From: Bacillota bacterium
Lineage (GTDB): Bacteria > Bacillota > Clostridia > Lachnospirales > Lachnospiraceae
NCBI GenBank assembly: GCA_023435645.1
Contig: JAEYRK010000027.1
Coordinates: 1 to 14,308, forward strand
DNA length: 14,308 nt
Direction of reading: 5' to 3'
A program made the translations under genes and the position numbers. The notes beneath the pieces were generated by a model. The model was not told the origin of the DNA. It saw nothing but the letters and a program-made list of their open reading frames with translations, and did no database searches. Shown here in pieces: positions 6,695-12,749 of this stretch (position 1 is the first letter of the stretch; every line of letters starts with the position of its first letter).

Positions 6695-7240
6695 ATGCCA
6701 TCTTGGAAATCGAGAGGTCTCCGTGGTTCCTTACTGGAGGAAATGATTAATTTTACCAACAGTAAATACCGTGAGAAGGGACTGGCCTTAATCCAGAAGG
6801 TCCCCACACCGATCACACCGATAGATATCGATAAGGTTAGCAGACATATTACCCTGGCTTACTTTGAACAAAAGAGTACGGTGGACTATATCGGAGTCGT
6901 ACAGGGGATACCGGTGTGCTTTGATGCGAAGGAGTGTGCGGTGGATACCTTCAGTATGAATAATATCCATGAGCATCAGATTGAGTTTATGAGAGAGTTT
7001 GAAGAGCAAAATGGTATCTCGTTTTTGCTGATTTATTTTAAGAAGAGAGAAATTTATTACTATCTGACCTTTGAACGGCTATTGGAGTTTTGGGAACGGG
7101 CGAATCACGGAGGAAGGAAGAGCTTCCGTTATGATGAGTTGGAGCATGACTACCAAATTCCAATTCAACAAGGTGTTTGTGTTCATTACCTGGAGCTATT
7201 AAAGCGGGATCTTGAACGGAGAGAGCAGATAAATACATAG
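6695..7240 (+). CDS. recU: Holliday-junction resolvase RecU
   Basis: A homodimeric, Mg-dependent endonuclease that resolves four-way junctions in recombination and repair; in Bacillus it also affects RecA and RuvAB activity. The 181 residues match RecU along their length: N-terminal GLRGSLLEEMINFTNSKYRE (8-27), KVPTPI (35-40), the active-site segment STVDYIGVVQG (61-71, Asp64), CFDAKECAVDTF (75-86, Asp77 and Lys79), the helix IHEHQIEFM (91-99) and FWERANHGGRKSFRYDE (132-148). In Bacillus RecU the acidic residue before AK is Glu (FEAKE); here it is Asp, a conservative change I believe is common in clostridia. AAGGAGG (6681-6687) lies 7 nt before the ATG. In bacilli recU pairs with a penicillin-binding protein gene; here it ends the RNA-modification block, followed directly by a terminator. 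Confidence 0.92.
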   Translation: MPSWKSRGLRGSLLEEMINFTNSKYREKGLALIQKVPTPITPIDIDKVSRHITLAYFEQKSTVDYIGVVQGIPVCFDAKECAVDTFSMNNIHEHQIEFMREFEEQNGISFLLIYFKKREIYYYLTFERLLEFWERANHGGRKSFRYDELEHDYQIPIQQGVCVHYLELLKRDLERREQINT

Positions 7241-7246
7241 AGAATG

Positions 7247-7278
7247 GCATGCAGCAGCTTTTGCAGCATGCTTTCTTT
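7247..7278 (+). terminator. Intrinsic terminator after recU
   Basis: GCATGC (7247-7252) pairs with GCATGC (7266-7271). After one A-A mismatch GCA (7254-7256) pairs with TGC (7262-7264), leaving a short loop. The stem is followed at once by TTTCTTT (7272-7278). The hairpin starts 6 bases after the recU stop and separates the left block from the his genes. Confidence 0.8.
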
Positions 7279-7316
7279 ACAAGGAAATATATTTGAGAAA
7301 CCTAGAATAATTATGA

Positions 7317-7345
7317 TTGACAATACAATAGTTATAAACTATAAT
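7317..7345 (+). promoter_or_regulatory. Consensus sigma-A promoter for the hisZGD unit
   Basis: TTGACA (7317-7322) and TATAAT (7340-7345) are both perfect hexamers with a 17-bp spacer. Transcription would start near 7352, giving a leader of about 380 nt before hisZ. A dyad overlapping the -10 (7328-7342) suggests repression. Confidence 0.8.
7328..7342. promoter_or_regulatory. Candidate operator dyad over the hisZ promoter
   Basis: ATAGTT (7328-7333) and AACTAT (7337-7342) form a perfect inverted repeat around ATA, running from the spacer into the -10 hexamer. Its position suits a repressor site controlling histidine biosynthesis. The regulator is not identifiable, and AT-rich palindromes arise easily by chance. 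Confidence 0.35.
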
Positions 7346-7424
7346 TGCAAACATATTAGCGTAGTAGCGAATTATCACGTTACAACGATAAAGCATATTA
7401 AACCTAACATATCCCATGAAAAAA

Positions 7425-7479
7425 GATATATATGGTATGAAGCAACCGGATTTCACTTGTAGCAAGCATATCCTATATC
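7425..7479 (+). other. Possible hairpin in the hisZ leader
   Basis: GATATA (7425-7430) pairs with TATATC (7474-7479), and GGTATG (7434-7439) pairs with CATATC (7467-7472) with one G-U pair, forming an imperfect AU-rich stem over a loop of about 27 nt. No U-tract follows. There is no T-box signature (TGGNACCGCG) anywhere in the leader, and no obvious histidine-rich leader peptide, so attenuation of the known kinds is not supported. Confidence 0.25.
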
Positions 7480-7532
7480 GTAAATAGAATACTATTTTTA
7501 AGGATAAATAATCAAGCGATACTAAACTGGGA

Positions 7533-7700
7533 TAGGACAGGAATTTGAACCGGATATATAACTGGTTACAGAACAGGATTCAAAACAGGAGATAAAGTAG
7601 ATACTGAACAGGATACAGAGCAGAAGCAAAACAGGATTCAGAGCAGATACAGAATAGAATATTGATCTGAATATCGAACAGGATATAAACAGAAATGGAA
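7533..7700 (+). repeat. Degenerate ACAGGAT-type repeats in the hisZ leader
   Basis: The word ACAGGA or ACAGGAT recurs at about 7536, 7572, 7584, 7608, 7631 and 7678, mixed with related forms CCGGAT, GAGCAG and CAGATACAG. Unit spacing varies from about 12 to 47 bases. The tract is purine-rich on the + strand and lies directly before the hisZ ribosome site. It is open in one frame for about 43 codons but lacks a usable start codon, so I do not call it coding. It may be decayed tandem-repeat DNA or a protein-binding or structured leader. Confidence 0.5.
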
Positions 7701-7731
7701 TCAAATGTTACATAGAATATCATAGAAAGGT

Positions 7732-9006
7732 ATGGTGTCGGTTATGAAGGAAAAACTGCTGCATACACCCGAGGGAGTCAGAGATATCTATAATACTGAA
7801 TGTGAGATTAAGTTAATGCTGCAGCATAAGCTCCATCATGTTCTTGAGCATTATGGCTTCCGGGACATCCAGACACCGAGCTTTGAATTTTTTGATATTT
7901 TCAGTCAGGAACGGGGGACGGTAGCTTCAAAGGATATGTATAAGCTGTTTGATCGGGAGGGAAATACGCTGGTATTACGTCCTGATATTACACCCTCGGT
8001 TGCCCGTTGTGTAGCTAAATATTATAAGGAGGAGCAGCTGCCGATTCGCCTATGCTACATCGGCAATACCTTCATCAATAATATTGGCTATCAGGGGAAG
8101 CTAAAGGAAGCAACCCAACTGGGGGCGGAGTTGATCAATGATGACAGCACCGATGCAGACGCTGAGATGCTTGCTCTAACCATTGAATGCCTTCTGCAAT
8201 CAGGCTTAAAGGAATTTCAACTGGAGATCGGAGATGCTGACTTCTTCCGGGCTTTGGTGGAGGAAGCGGGATTTCTGGAGGAAGAGGAAATCACAAACCT
8301 AAGAATCCTGATTGAAAATAAGAATATGTTCGGAGTGGAAGAGGTCGTAATGACTAAGGTGATCAGTGAGGAGCTGAAGAAGATATTTCTAAAGCTTCCC
8401 GAGCTGTTCGGCACTCTGGATATCCTGACCTATGCTAAGGAGCTAACGAAGAATTCACGGGCCCTAAAAGCAATTGAACGGTTGGAGAACCTATATGAGA
8501 TTATGACAGATTACGGTTTTGAGAAATATATTTCCTTTGATCTTGGTATGCTCAGCCAATATAACTATTATACCGGCATTATTTTTAAGGCATATACTTA
8601 TGGGACCGGAGATGCGGTTGCGACCGGGGGGCGTTATGATAATCTGGTTGGACAGTTCGGTAAGGAAGCACCTGCAATCGGGCTAGCTATAGTTATTGAT
8701 CAGCTGATGCTGGCCTTATCCAGACAGAATCTGCTGCCGGCACCTGAGGCCCATGATACACTGATCCTCTATACCAGAGATTATAGGAAGCAGGCAATTG
8801 CTCTGGCCGGCCAATTTCGTAAGGAGGGTATCAACACTATTCTACAGATGTCGAATGGTAGTGTGCAATGGGAACAGTATCTGGACTACTCGAAACGGAT
8901 GAGCATCGGTGGTATCCTGTATCTAGATAATGATACAGAGATTAAGGTGGTGGAAGCTTCAACCGGCAATATCCAAAGAGCAGAGCTGAAGGGCTTCCTA
9001 CAATAG
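7732..9006 (+). CDS. hisZ: ATP phosphoribosyltransferase regulatory subunit HisZ
   Basis: A histidyl-tRNA synthetase paralogue that has lost aminoacylation and instead forms a hetero-octamer with short-form HisG, giving the first enzyme of histidine synthesis its activity and histidine feedback. Of 424 residues, class II core features include LLHTPEGVRDIY (9-20), LRPDITPSVARC (82-93), YNYYTG (277-282) and GGRYDNLVGQFG (299-310). LRPDIT replaces the LRPEGT of true HisRS, and a C-terminal anticodon-binding domain is not recognisable, both typical of HisZ. The start is uncertain. AGAAAGG (7724-7730) sits only 1 nt before ATG 7732 and 13 nt before ATG 7744. Family alignment favours MKEKLLHTPEG from 7744 (420 residues), while 7732 is the longest option. 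hisG follows within 30 bases. Confidence 0.92.
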   Translation: MVSVMKEKLLHTPEGVRDIYNTECEIKLMLQHKLHHVLEHYGFRDIQTPSFEFFDIFSQERGTVASKDMYKLFDREGNTLVLRPDITPSVARCVAKYYKEEQLPIRLCYIGNTFINNIGYQGKLKEATQLGAELINDDSTDADAEMLALTIECLLQSGLKEFQLEIGDADFFRALVEEAGFLEEEEITNLRILIENKNMFGVEEVVMTKVISEELKKIFLKLPELFGTLDILTYAKELTKNSRALKAIERLENLYEIMTDYGFEKYISFDLGMLSQYNYYTGIIFKAYTYGTGDAVATGGRYDNLVGQFGKEAPAIGLAIVIDQLMLALSRQNLLPAPEAHDTLILYTRDYRKQAIALAGQFRKEGINTILQMSNGSVQWEQYLDYSKRMSIGGILYLDNDTEIKVVEASTGNIQRAELKGFLQ

Positions 9007-9032
9007 GGCCTGCGGCAGAAAGGATGAATAAA

Positions 9033-9680
9033 ATGAGATATATCACCTTTGCCCTGGCGAAGGGCAGACTGGCTTTGAATACCTTAGAGGTACTGGAGAA
9101 GATCGGCATACATTGTGAAGAGCTGAAGGATAAATCCTCAAGAAAGCTTATCTTCGTGAATGAAGAACTAAAACTAAGATTTTTCCTGGCAAAGGCCAGT
9201 GATGTACCGACTTATGTAGAATATGGAGCTGCCGATATCGGTGTCGTTGGTAAGGATACGATACTGGAAGAGGGAAGGAAGATGTATGAGGTGGTAGATC
9301 TGGGACTCGGAAAATGCCGGATGTGTGTGGCAGGACCGGAAGCCGCCAGGGATAAGCTTCTGCACGGTGAGCTGATTCGCGTGGCAACGAAATACCCCAA
9401 TATCGCCAAGGATTATTTCTATAATAAGAAGCATCAGACAGTGGAGATCATTAAGCTGAACGGTTCCATTGAGCTGGCACCGATCGTTGGTTTATCAGAG
9501 GTCATCGTGGATATCGTGGAGACGGGCTCTACCCTAAAGGAGAACGGACTGGTCGTGCTTGAGGAGATTTGTAGTCTCTCTGCCAGAATGGTGGTCAATG
9601 AGGTCTCTATGAAGATGGAGCATGAGAGAATCACTAAGATTATCCGTAAGCTTAAGGATTATCTGCAGGAGAATCGGTGA
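9033..9680 (+). CDS. hisG: ATP phosphoribosyltransferase catalytic subunit HisG, short form
   Basis: Catalyses ATP + PRPP to phosphoribosyl-ATP, the committed step of histidine synthesis. The 215 residues are the short form that lacks the C-terminal ACT-like regulatory domain and depends on HisZ, which is encoded just upstream. Landmarks are FALAKGRLALNTLEVLEKIG (6-25), YGAADIGVVGKDTILEEG (64-81), KCRMCVAGPE (94-103), RVATKYPNIA (116-125) and the PRPP-binding loop VETGSTLKENGL (162-173). The frame allows ATG 9024, but AGAAAGG (9017-9023) is adjacent to that codon and 9 nt before ATG 9033. The family begins MRYxTxALAKGR, so 9033 is the better start. The gene lies 26 bases after hisZ, so co-transcription and probably balanced expression are expected. 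Confidence 0.95.
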   Translation: MRYITFALAKGRLALNTLEVLEKIGIHCEELKDKSSRKLIFVNEELKLRFFLAKASDVPTYVEYGAADIGVVGKDTILEEGRKMYEVVDLGLGKCRMCVAGPEAARDKLLHGELIRVATKYPNIAKDYFYNKKHQTVEIIKLNGSIELAPIVGLSEVIVDIVETGSTLKENGLVVLEEICSLSARMVVNEVSMKMEHERITKIIRKLKDYLQENR

Positions 9681-9817
9681 CATAAGCCATAGAAAAGCCA
9701 TAGCTGAAGGCATGTCAATAAATATAATGGCTGAAGCAGGGAAAATCTTATGGGATGAAAATGATTTTAGGTATTTAACTAGAATATTCAGGTAGGGGCC
9801 AAGGAAGGGGAATTTCT

Positions 9818-11107
9818 ATGAGGATCATAGAGCTGAATGAAGCATCGAAGAAAAATATATTATCGGATCTGTTAAGGAGAAGTCCGAATCAATATGAGAC
9901 CTATGCAGATACCGTAGCTAAGATATTAGAGGAAGTCAGAGTAAGGGGAGATGCGGCTCTGTTTGAATTCACTGAGAGCTTTGACCGTGCTGTCATCAAC
10001 AGTGAGAGCATTCGAGTGACGGAAGAGGAAATCGAGGAAGCCTACCGGGAGGTGGAACCGGAGCTGCTAGAGGTCATCCGAAAGGCGATGAAGAATATAG
10101 AAGCCTTTCATGGTAAGCAGAGACAGAACAGCTGGTTCGATACGACCGAGAACGGTACGATATTAGGACAAAAGCTAACACCGATCGGTGCAGCAGGTGT
10201 TTATGTACCGGGGGGTAAGGCTGTATATCCCTCCTCTGTATTAATGAATGTGATCCCTGCCAGAGTGGCTGGGGTGAAGCGGATTGCTATGACGACTCCT
10301 CCGGATCAGAACGGGAAGGTCTTTGCTAAGACACTGGTGGCAGCGAAGGAGGCTGGAGTTACCGAGATCTATAAGGTGGGTGGAGCCCAGGCAATCGCAG
10401 CCTTAGCCTTTGGAACGGAGAGTATTCCCAAGGTGGATAAGATAGTCGGTCCGGGAAATATTTATGTGGCTTTGGCGAAGAAGGCTGTATATGGCTACGT
10501 CAGCATCGACTCCATCGCCGGACCCAGCGAGATTCTTGTACTGGCGGATGAAGGTGCGAATCCGAGATATGTTGCAGCTGATTTACTATCCCAGGCAGAG
10601 CATGATGAACTGGCCTCCTCCATATTGGTTACTACCAGCCATGAGCTGGCAGAGAAGGTCTCGGTGGAGGTGGATCAGTTTCTGAAGGAATTGCCCCGTA
10701 GGGAAATTCTTCAGAAGTCCCTGGATAATTACGGATATCTGCTGGTAGCTAAGGATCTTGCCGAGGCGGTGGAGGTAACGAATGAGATTGCTTCGGAGCA
10801 TCTGGAAATCATGACAAGGGATCCCTTCATGGTGATGACGAAGATTAGGAATGCAGGTGCCATCTTTATCGGGGAGTATTCCAGTGAACCCCTAGGAGAT
10901 TATATGGCAGGGCCGAATCATATCCTACCGACCAATGGAACCGCTAAGTTCTTCTCACCATTATCAGTGGATGATTTCGTCAAGAAATCCAGTATCATTT
11001 CTTATTCGAGAGAAGCCCTGGAGCCAATTCATAAGGATATCGAGACCTTTGCCCGATCGGAGGGTCTGACGGCTCATGCAAATTCCATTGCGGTCAGATT
11101 TCAGTAA
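9818..11107 (+). CDS. hisD: Histidinol dehydrogenase HisD
   Basis: A zinc-dependent, NAD-linked enzyme that oxidises L-histidinol to L-histidine in two steps. The 429 residues are of normal length. The dinucleotide-fold region includes GAAGVYVPGGKAVYPSSVLM (124-143) and VGGAQAIAALAFGTE (187-201). The family signature spans IVGPGNIYVALAKKAVYG (209-226) and IAGPSEILVLADE (233-245). Zinc ligands are visible as Gln259 and His262 (SQAEHDE), Asp361 (GDYMAGPNH) and His420 (TAHANS). The catalytic pair is Glu327-His328 in ASEHLEI. GGAAGGGG (9803-9810) lies 7 nt before the ATG. The 137-base gap after hisG has a repeated AAGCCATAG and an AGCCAT/ATGGCT inverted repeat but no clear promoter or terminator, so read-through from hisG is likely. 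Confidence 0.97.
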   Translation: MRIIELNEASKKNILSDLLRRSPNQYETYADTVAKILEEVRVRGDAALFEFTESFDRAVINSESIRVTEEEIEEAYREVEPELLEVIRKAMKNIEAFHGKQRQNSWFDTTENGTILGQKLTPIGAAGVYVPGGKAVYPSSVLMNVIPARVAGVKRIAMTTPPDQNGKVFAKTLVAAKEAGVTEIYKVGGAQAIAALAFGTESIPKVDKIVGPGNIYVALAKKAVYGYVSIDSIAGPSEILVLADEGANPRYVAADLLSQAEHDELASSILVTTSHELAEKVSVEVDQFLKELPRREILQKSLDNYGYLLVAKDLAEAVEVTNEIASEHLEIMTRDPFMVMTKIRNAGAIFIGEYSSEPLGDYMAGPNHILPTNGTAKFFSPLSVDDFVKKSSIISYSREALEPIHKDIETFARSEGLTAHANSIAVRFQ

Positions 11108-11124
11108 GAGAAATGTTCAGAATG

Positions 11125-11138
11125 AATGATATATCATT
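11125..11138. repeat. Perfect 14-bp palindrome after hisD
   Basis: AATGATATATCATT is exactly self-complementary and begins 18 bases after the hisD stop; TTTAT follows. It could fold as a short AU hairpin or bind a dimeric protein. It lies just left of the larger hairpin at 11148-11217. Confidence 0.45.
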
Positions 11139-11147
11139 TTATAGAGG

Positions 11148-11221
11148 AACAGGAGAAGCTTATCACAGGAGTCTTATTATCAGGGGACCTTCCTTGGAGT
11201 GATAAAATTCTCCTGTTTTGA
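11148..11221 (+). terminator. Long hairpin between hisD and hisB, probable terminator
   Basis: AACAGGAGAA (11148-11157) pairs perfectly with TTCTCCTGTT (11208-11217). After a 2x2 internal loop TTATCAC (11160-11166) pairs perfectly with GTGATAA (11200-11206). The apical 33 bases include AGGGGACCTTCCTTGG and could fold further. TTTT ends at 11219, then GAAAAAA. The 17 paired positions and following U residues support termination of hisZGD, although the U-tract is short. The length is unusual for a simple terminator. Confidence 0.6.
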
Positions 11222-11288
11222 AAAAAAGTAGCAAATTTATGATTTACAGAGGGAAAGATAACTTTGAAGTTGCTCTCCGATAAAGGGT

Positions 11289-11318
11289 TTGACAATTATT
11301 TCACTTGTTGTATATAAT
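11289..11318 (+). promoter_or_regulatory. Sigma-A promoter for hisB-hisA-hisIE
   Basis: TTGACA (11289-11294) is a perfect -35, and TATAAT (11313-11318) a perfect -10 at 18 bp; TATATA (11311-11316) offers a 16-bp alternative. A start near 11325 gives a leader of only about 20-25 nt before hisB. With the hairpin upstream, this makes hisB-hisA-hisIE a separate transcription unit. Confidence 0.75.
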
Positions 11319-11347
11319 ACTTATAATATGAAAAAGGGAGGAAGAAG

Positions 11348-11938
11348 ATGGTGAACAGAGAGGCCAATATCAACCGAAGAACCAAGGAAACCGAAATCAA
11401 TATGGAGCTAAATCTGGATGGAAGCGGAAAAGCACAGATTGAAACCGGGATCGGATTCTTTAATCATATGCTGGACAGCTTTGCCAGACATGGTTTTTTT
11501 GATTTGAAGCTGGTGGTAAAGGGTGATCTGTATGTGGATGCACACCATACGGTCGAGGATACCGGTATTGTGCTCGGTCAGGCCATTAAGAGTGCACTTG
11601 GTGGGAAAGAGGGGATCAAACGGTACGGCTCCTTCCTGCTTCCGATGGATGAAGCCCTGGTTCTTTGTGCCATTGATTTGTCCGGCCGTCCCTACCTGTC
11701 CTATGACCTGAATTTCTCCGTGGATAAGGTGGGCTATCTGGATACGGAGCTGGTGAAGGAATTCTTCTATGCATTGTCTTATTCTGCTGGAATGAATCTC
11801 CATATCAAGCTGCTGAGTGGTGGCAACAATCATCATGTCGTGGAGGCTGCTTTCAAAGCTTTTGCAAAAGCCTTGGATGAAGCCTGTTCCCTAGATCCTA
11901 GAATACAAGGGGTGCTATCCACGAAGGGAACAATCTGA
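11348..11938 (+). CDS. hisB: Imidazoleglycerol-phosphate dehydratase HisB (monofunctional)
   Basis: A manganese enzyme that dehydrates imidazole-glycerol phosphate to imidazole-acetol phosphate. The 196 residues equal the monofunctional bacterial form, with no fused histidinol-phosphatase domain. Two repeated half-domains carry the metal-binding histidine motifs DAHHTVED (64-71) and NNHHVVEA (160-167). Other signatures are GIGFFNHMLDSFARHGFFDL (34-53), MDEALVLCAIDLSGRPYL (100-117) and FFYALSYSAGMNLHI (139-153). GGGAGG (11336-11341) lies 6 nt before the ATG. The gene is the first of its unit, behind its own consensus promoter. Its substrate comes from HisH/HisF, which are not encoded in this window, and its product goes to an aminotransferase (HisC), also absent here. 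Confidence 0.97.
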   Translation: MVNREANINRRTKETEINMELNLDGSGKAQIETGIGFFNHMLDSFARHGFFDLKLVVKGDLYVDAHHTVEDTGIVLGQAIKSALGGKEGIKRYGSFLLPMDEALVLCAIDLSGRPYLSYDLNFSVDKVGYLDTELVKEFFYALSYSAGMNLHIKLLSGGNNHHVVEAAFKAFAKALDEACSLDPRIQGVLSTKGTI

Positions 11939-11995
11939 CTGGAGTAAGAAGAGATTTCATTTGAACACAATAATAAAATAGAGAGGCATGCTAAC

Positions 11996-12724
11996 ATGAA
12001 ATTATTTCCGGCAATTGATATTAAGAACGGTCAATGTGTAAGACTGAGACAGGGTAGCTTCCGTGATGTGCTGGTCTACTCCGATGTACCTTTGAAGGTT
12101 GCAAAGCAATGGGAAGCGTATGGAGCCTCCTTTATCCATATTGTTGATCTTGACGGAGCATTGGTAGGTCATTCCGTCAATGAAGAAGTAATTCGTGAGA
12201 TTGTGAAGAATGTTCATATTCCGGTACAGGTCGGTGGTGGTATTCGTACAATTAAGGATATTGATCATAAGCTTTCCTTGGGAATTGCCAGGGTAATCAT
12301 AGGGACCAAGGCAGTGAAGGATCCGGGCTTTATAAAGGAGGCCATCCAGACCTTTGGTGCGGATAAGATTTTAATTGGTATTGATGCTAAGAACGGCTTG
12401 GTGGCGATCGAAGGTTGGGAAACCCTAAGCAACTATCAGGCAGTCACCCTAGCCCTTGATATGAAGAAGGCTGGTGTTAAAACCGTGGTCTATACGGACA
12501 TTTCAAAGGATGGGATGCTCCAGGGACCGAATATCCCCCATACCAGAGAAATGGTTCAGGAAACAGGACTTAACATCATCGCCTCCGGCGGTATCTCATC
12601 CTTAAAGGATCTTGAATTATTGCAGGAAATCAATGTATATGGCGCAATCATAGGCAAGGCTCTCTATGAGAATAAAATTGAATTTAAGAAAGCGGTATCA
12701 ATGTTTGAGCGACAGGAGAAGTAG
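11996..12724 (+). CDS. hisA: ProFAR isomerase HisA
   Basis: A (beta-alpha)8-barrel enzyme that performs the Amadori rearrangement of ProFAR to PRFAR. The 242 residues fit the family. Catalytic Asp8 is in FPAIDIKNGQCVRLRQG (4-20), and the second catalytic acid is Asp130 in ILIGIDAKNG (125-134). Phosphate-binding loops are GGGIRT (80-85), the segment DISKDGMLQGPN (168-179) and ASGGISS (196-202). All expected residues are present, in contrast to the HisF-like barrel of the next gene. GAGAGG (11981-11986) is 9 nt before the ATG. The gene begins 57 bases after hisB and is followed by hisIE after 25 bases; the three are probably one transcript. Confidence 0.97.
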   Translation: MKLFPAIDIKNGQCVRLRQGSFRDVLVYSDVPLKVAKQWEAYGASFIHIVDLDGALVGHSVNEEVIREIVKNVHIPVQVGGGIRTIKDIDHKLSLGIARVIIGTKAVKDPGFIKEAIQTFGADKILIGIDAKNGLVAIEGWETLSNYQAVTLALDMKKAGVKTVVYTDISKDGMLQGPNIPHTREMVQETGLNIIASGGISSLKDLELLQEINVYGAIIGKALYENKIEFKKAVSMFERQEK

Positions 12725-12749
12725 CTGCGTTCAGAAGTTGGAGGGTACA

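Noticed and set aside
7244..7462. A 72-codon open frame on the + strand after recU
   Set aside because: It begins inside the recU terminator hairpin, has no ribosome site, runs through the his promoter and encodes no recognisable sequence.
7522..7704. A 60-codon hydrophobic open frame on the minus strand before hisZ
   Set aside because: Its apparent hydrophobicity comes from the reverse complement of the purine-rich ACAGGAT repeats; it has no ribosome site or promoter.
7352..7731. T-box riboswitch ahead of hisZ
   Set aside because: No TGGNACCGCG-type antiterminator sequence and no terminator hairpin with a U-tract are present in the leader.
11408..11836. A 142-codon minus-strand open frame opposite hisB
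   Set aside because: It lies wholly within the well-supported hisB gene and shows no motif of its own.
12666..12749. An earlier start for the HisF-like/HisIE protein inside hisA
   Set aside because: It would overlap hisA by about 60 bases without a ribosome site, while GGAGGG at 12740-12745 and the HisF-type N-terminus fix the start at 12750.
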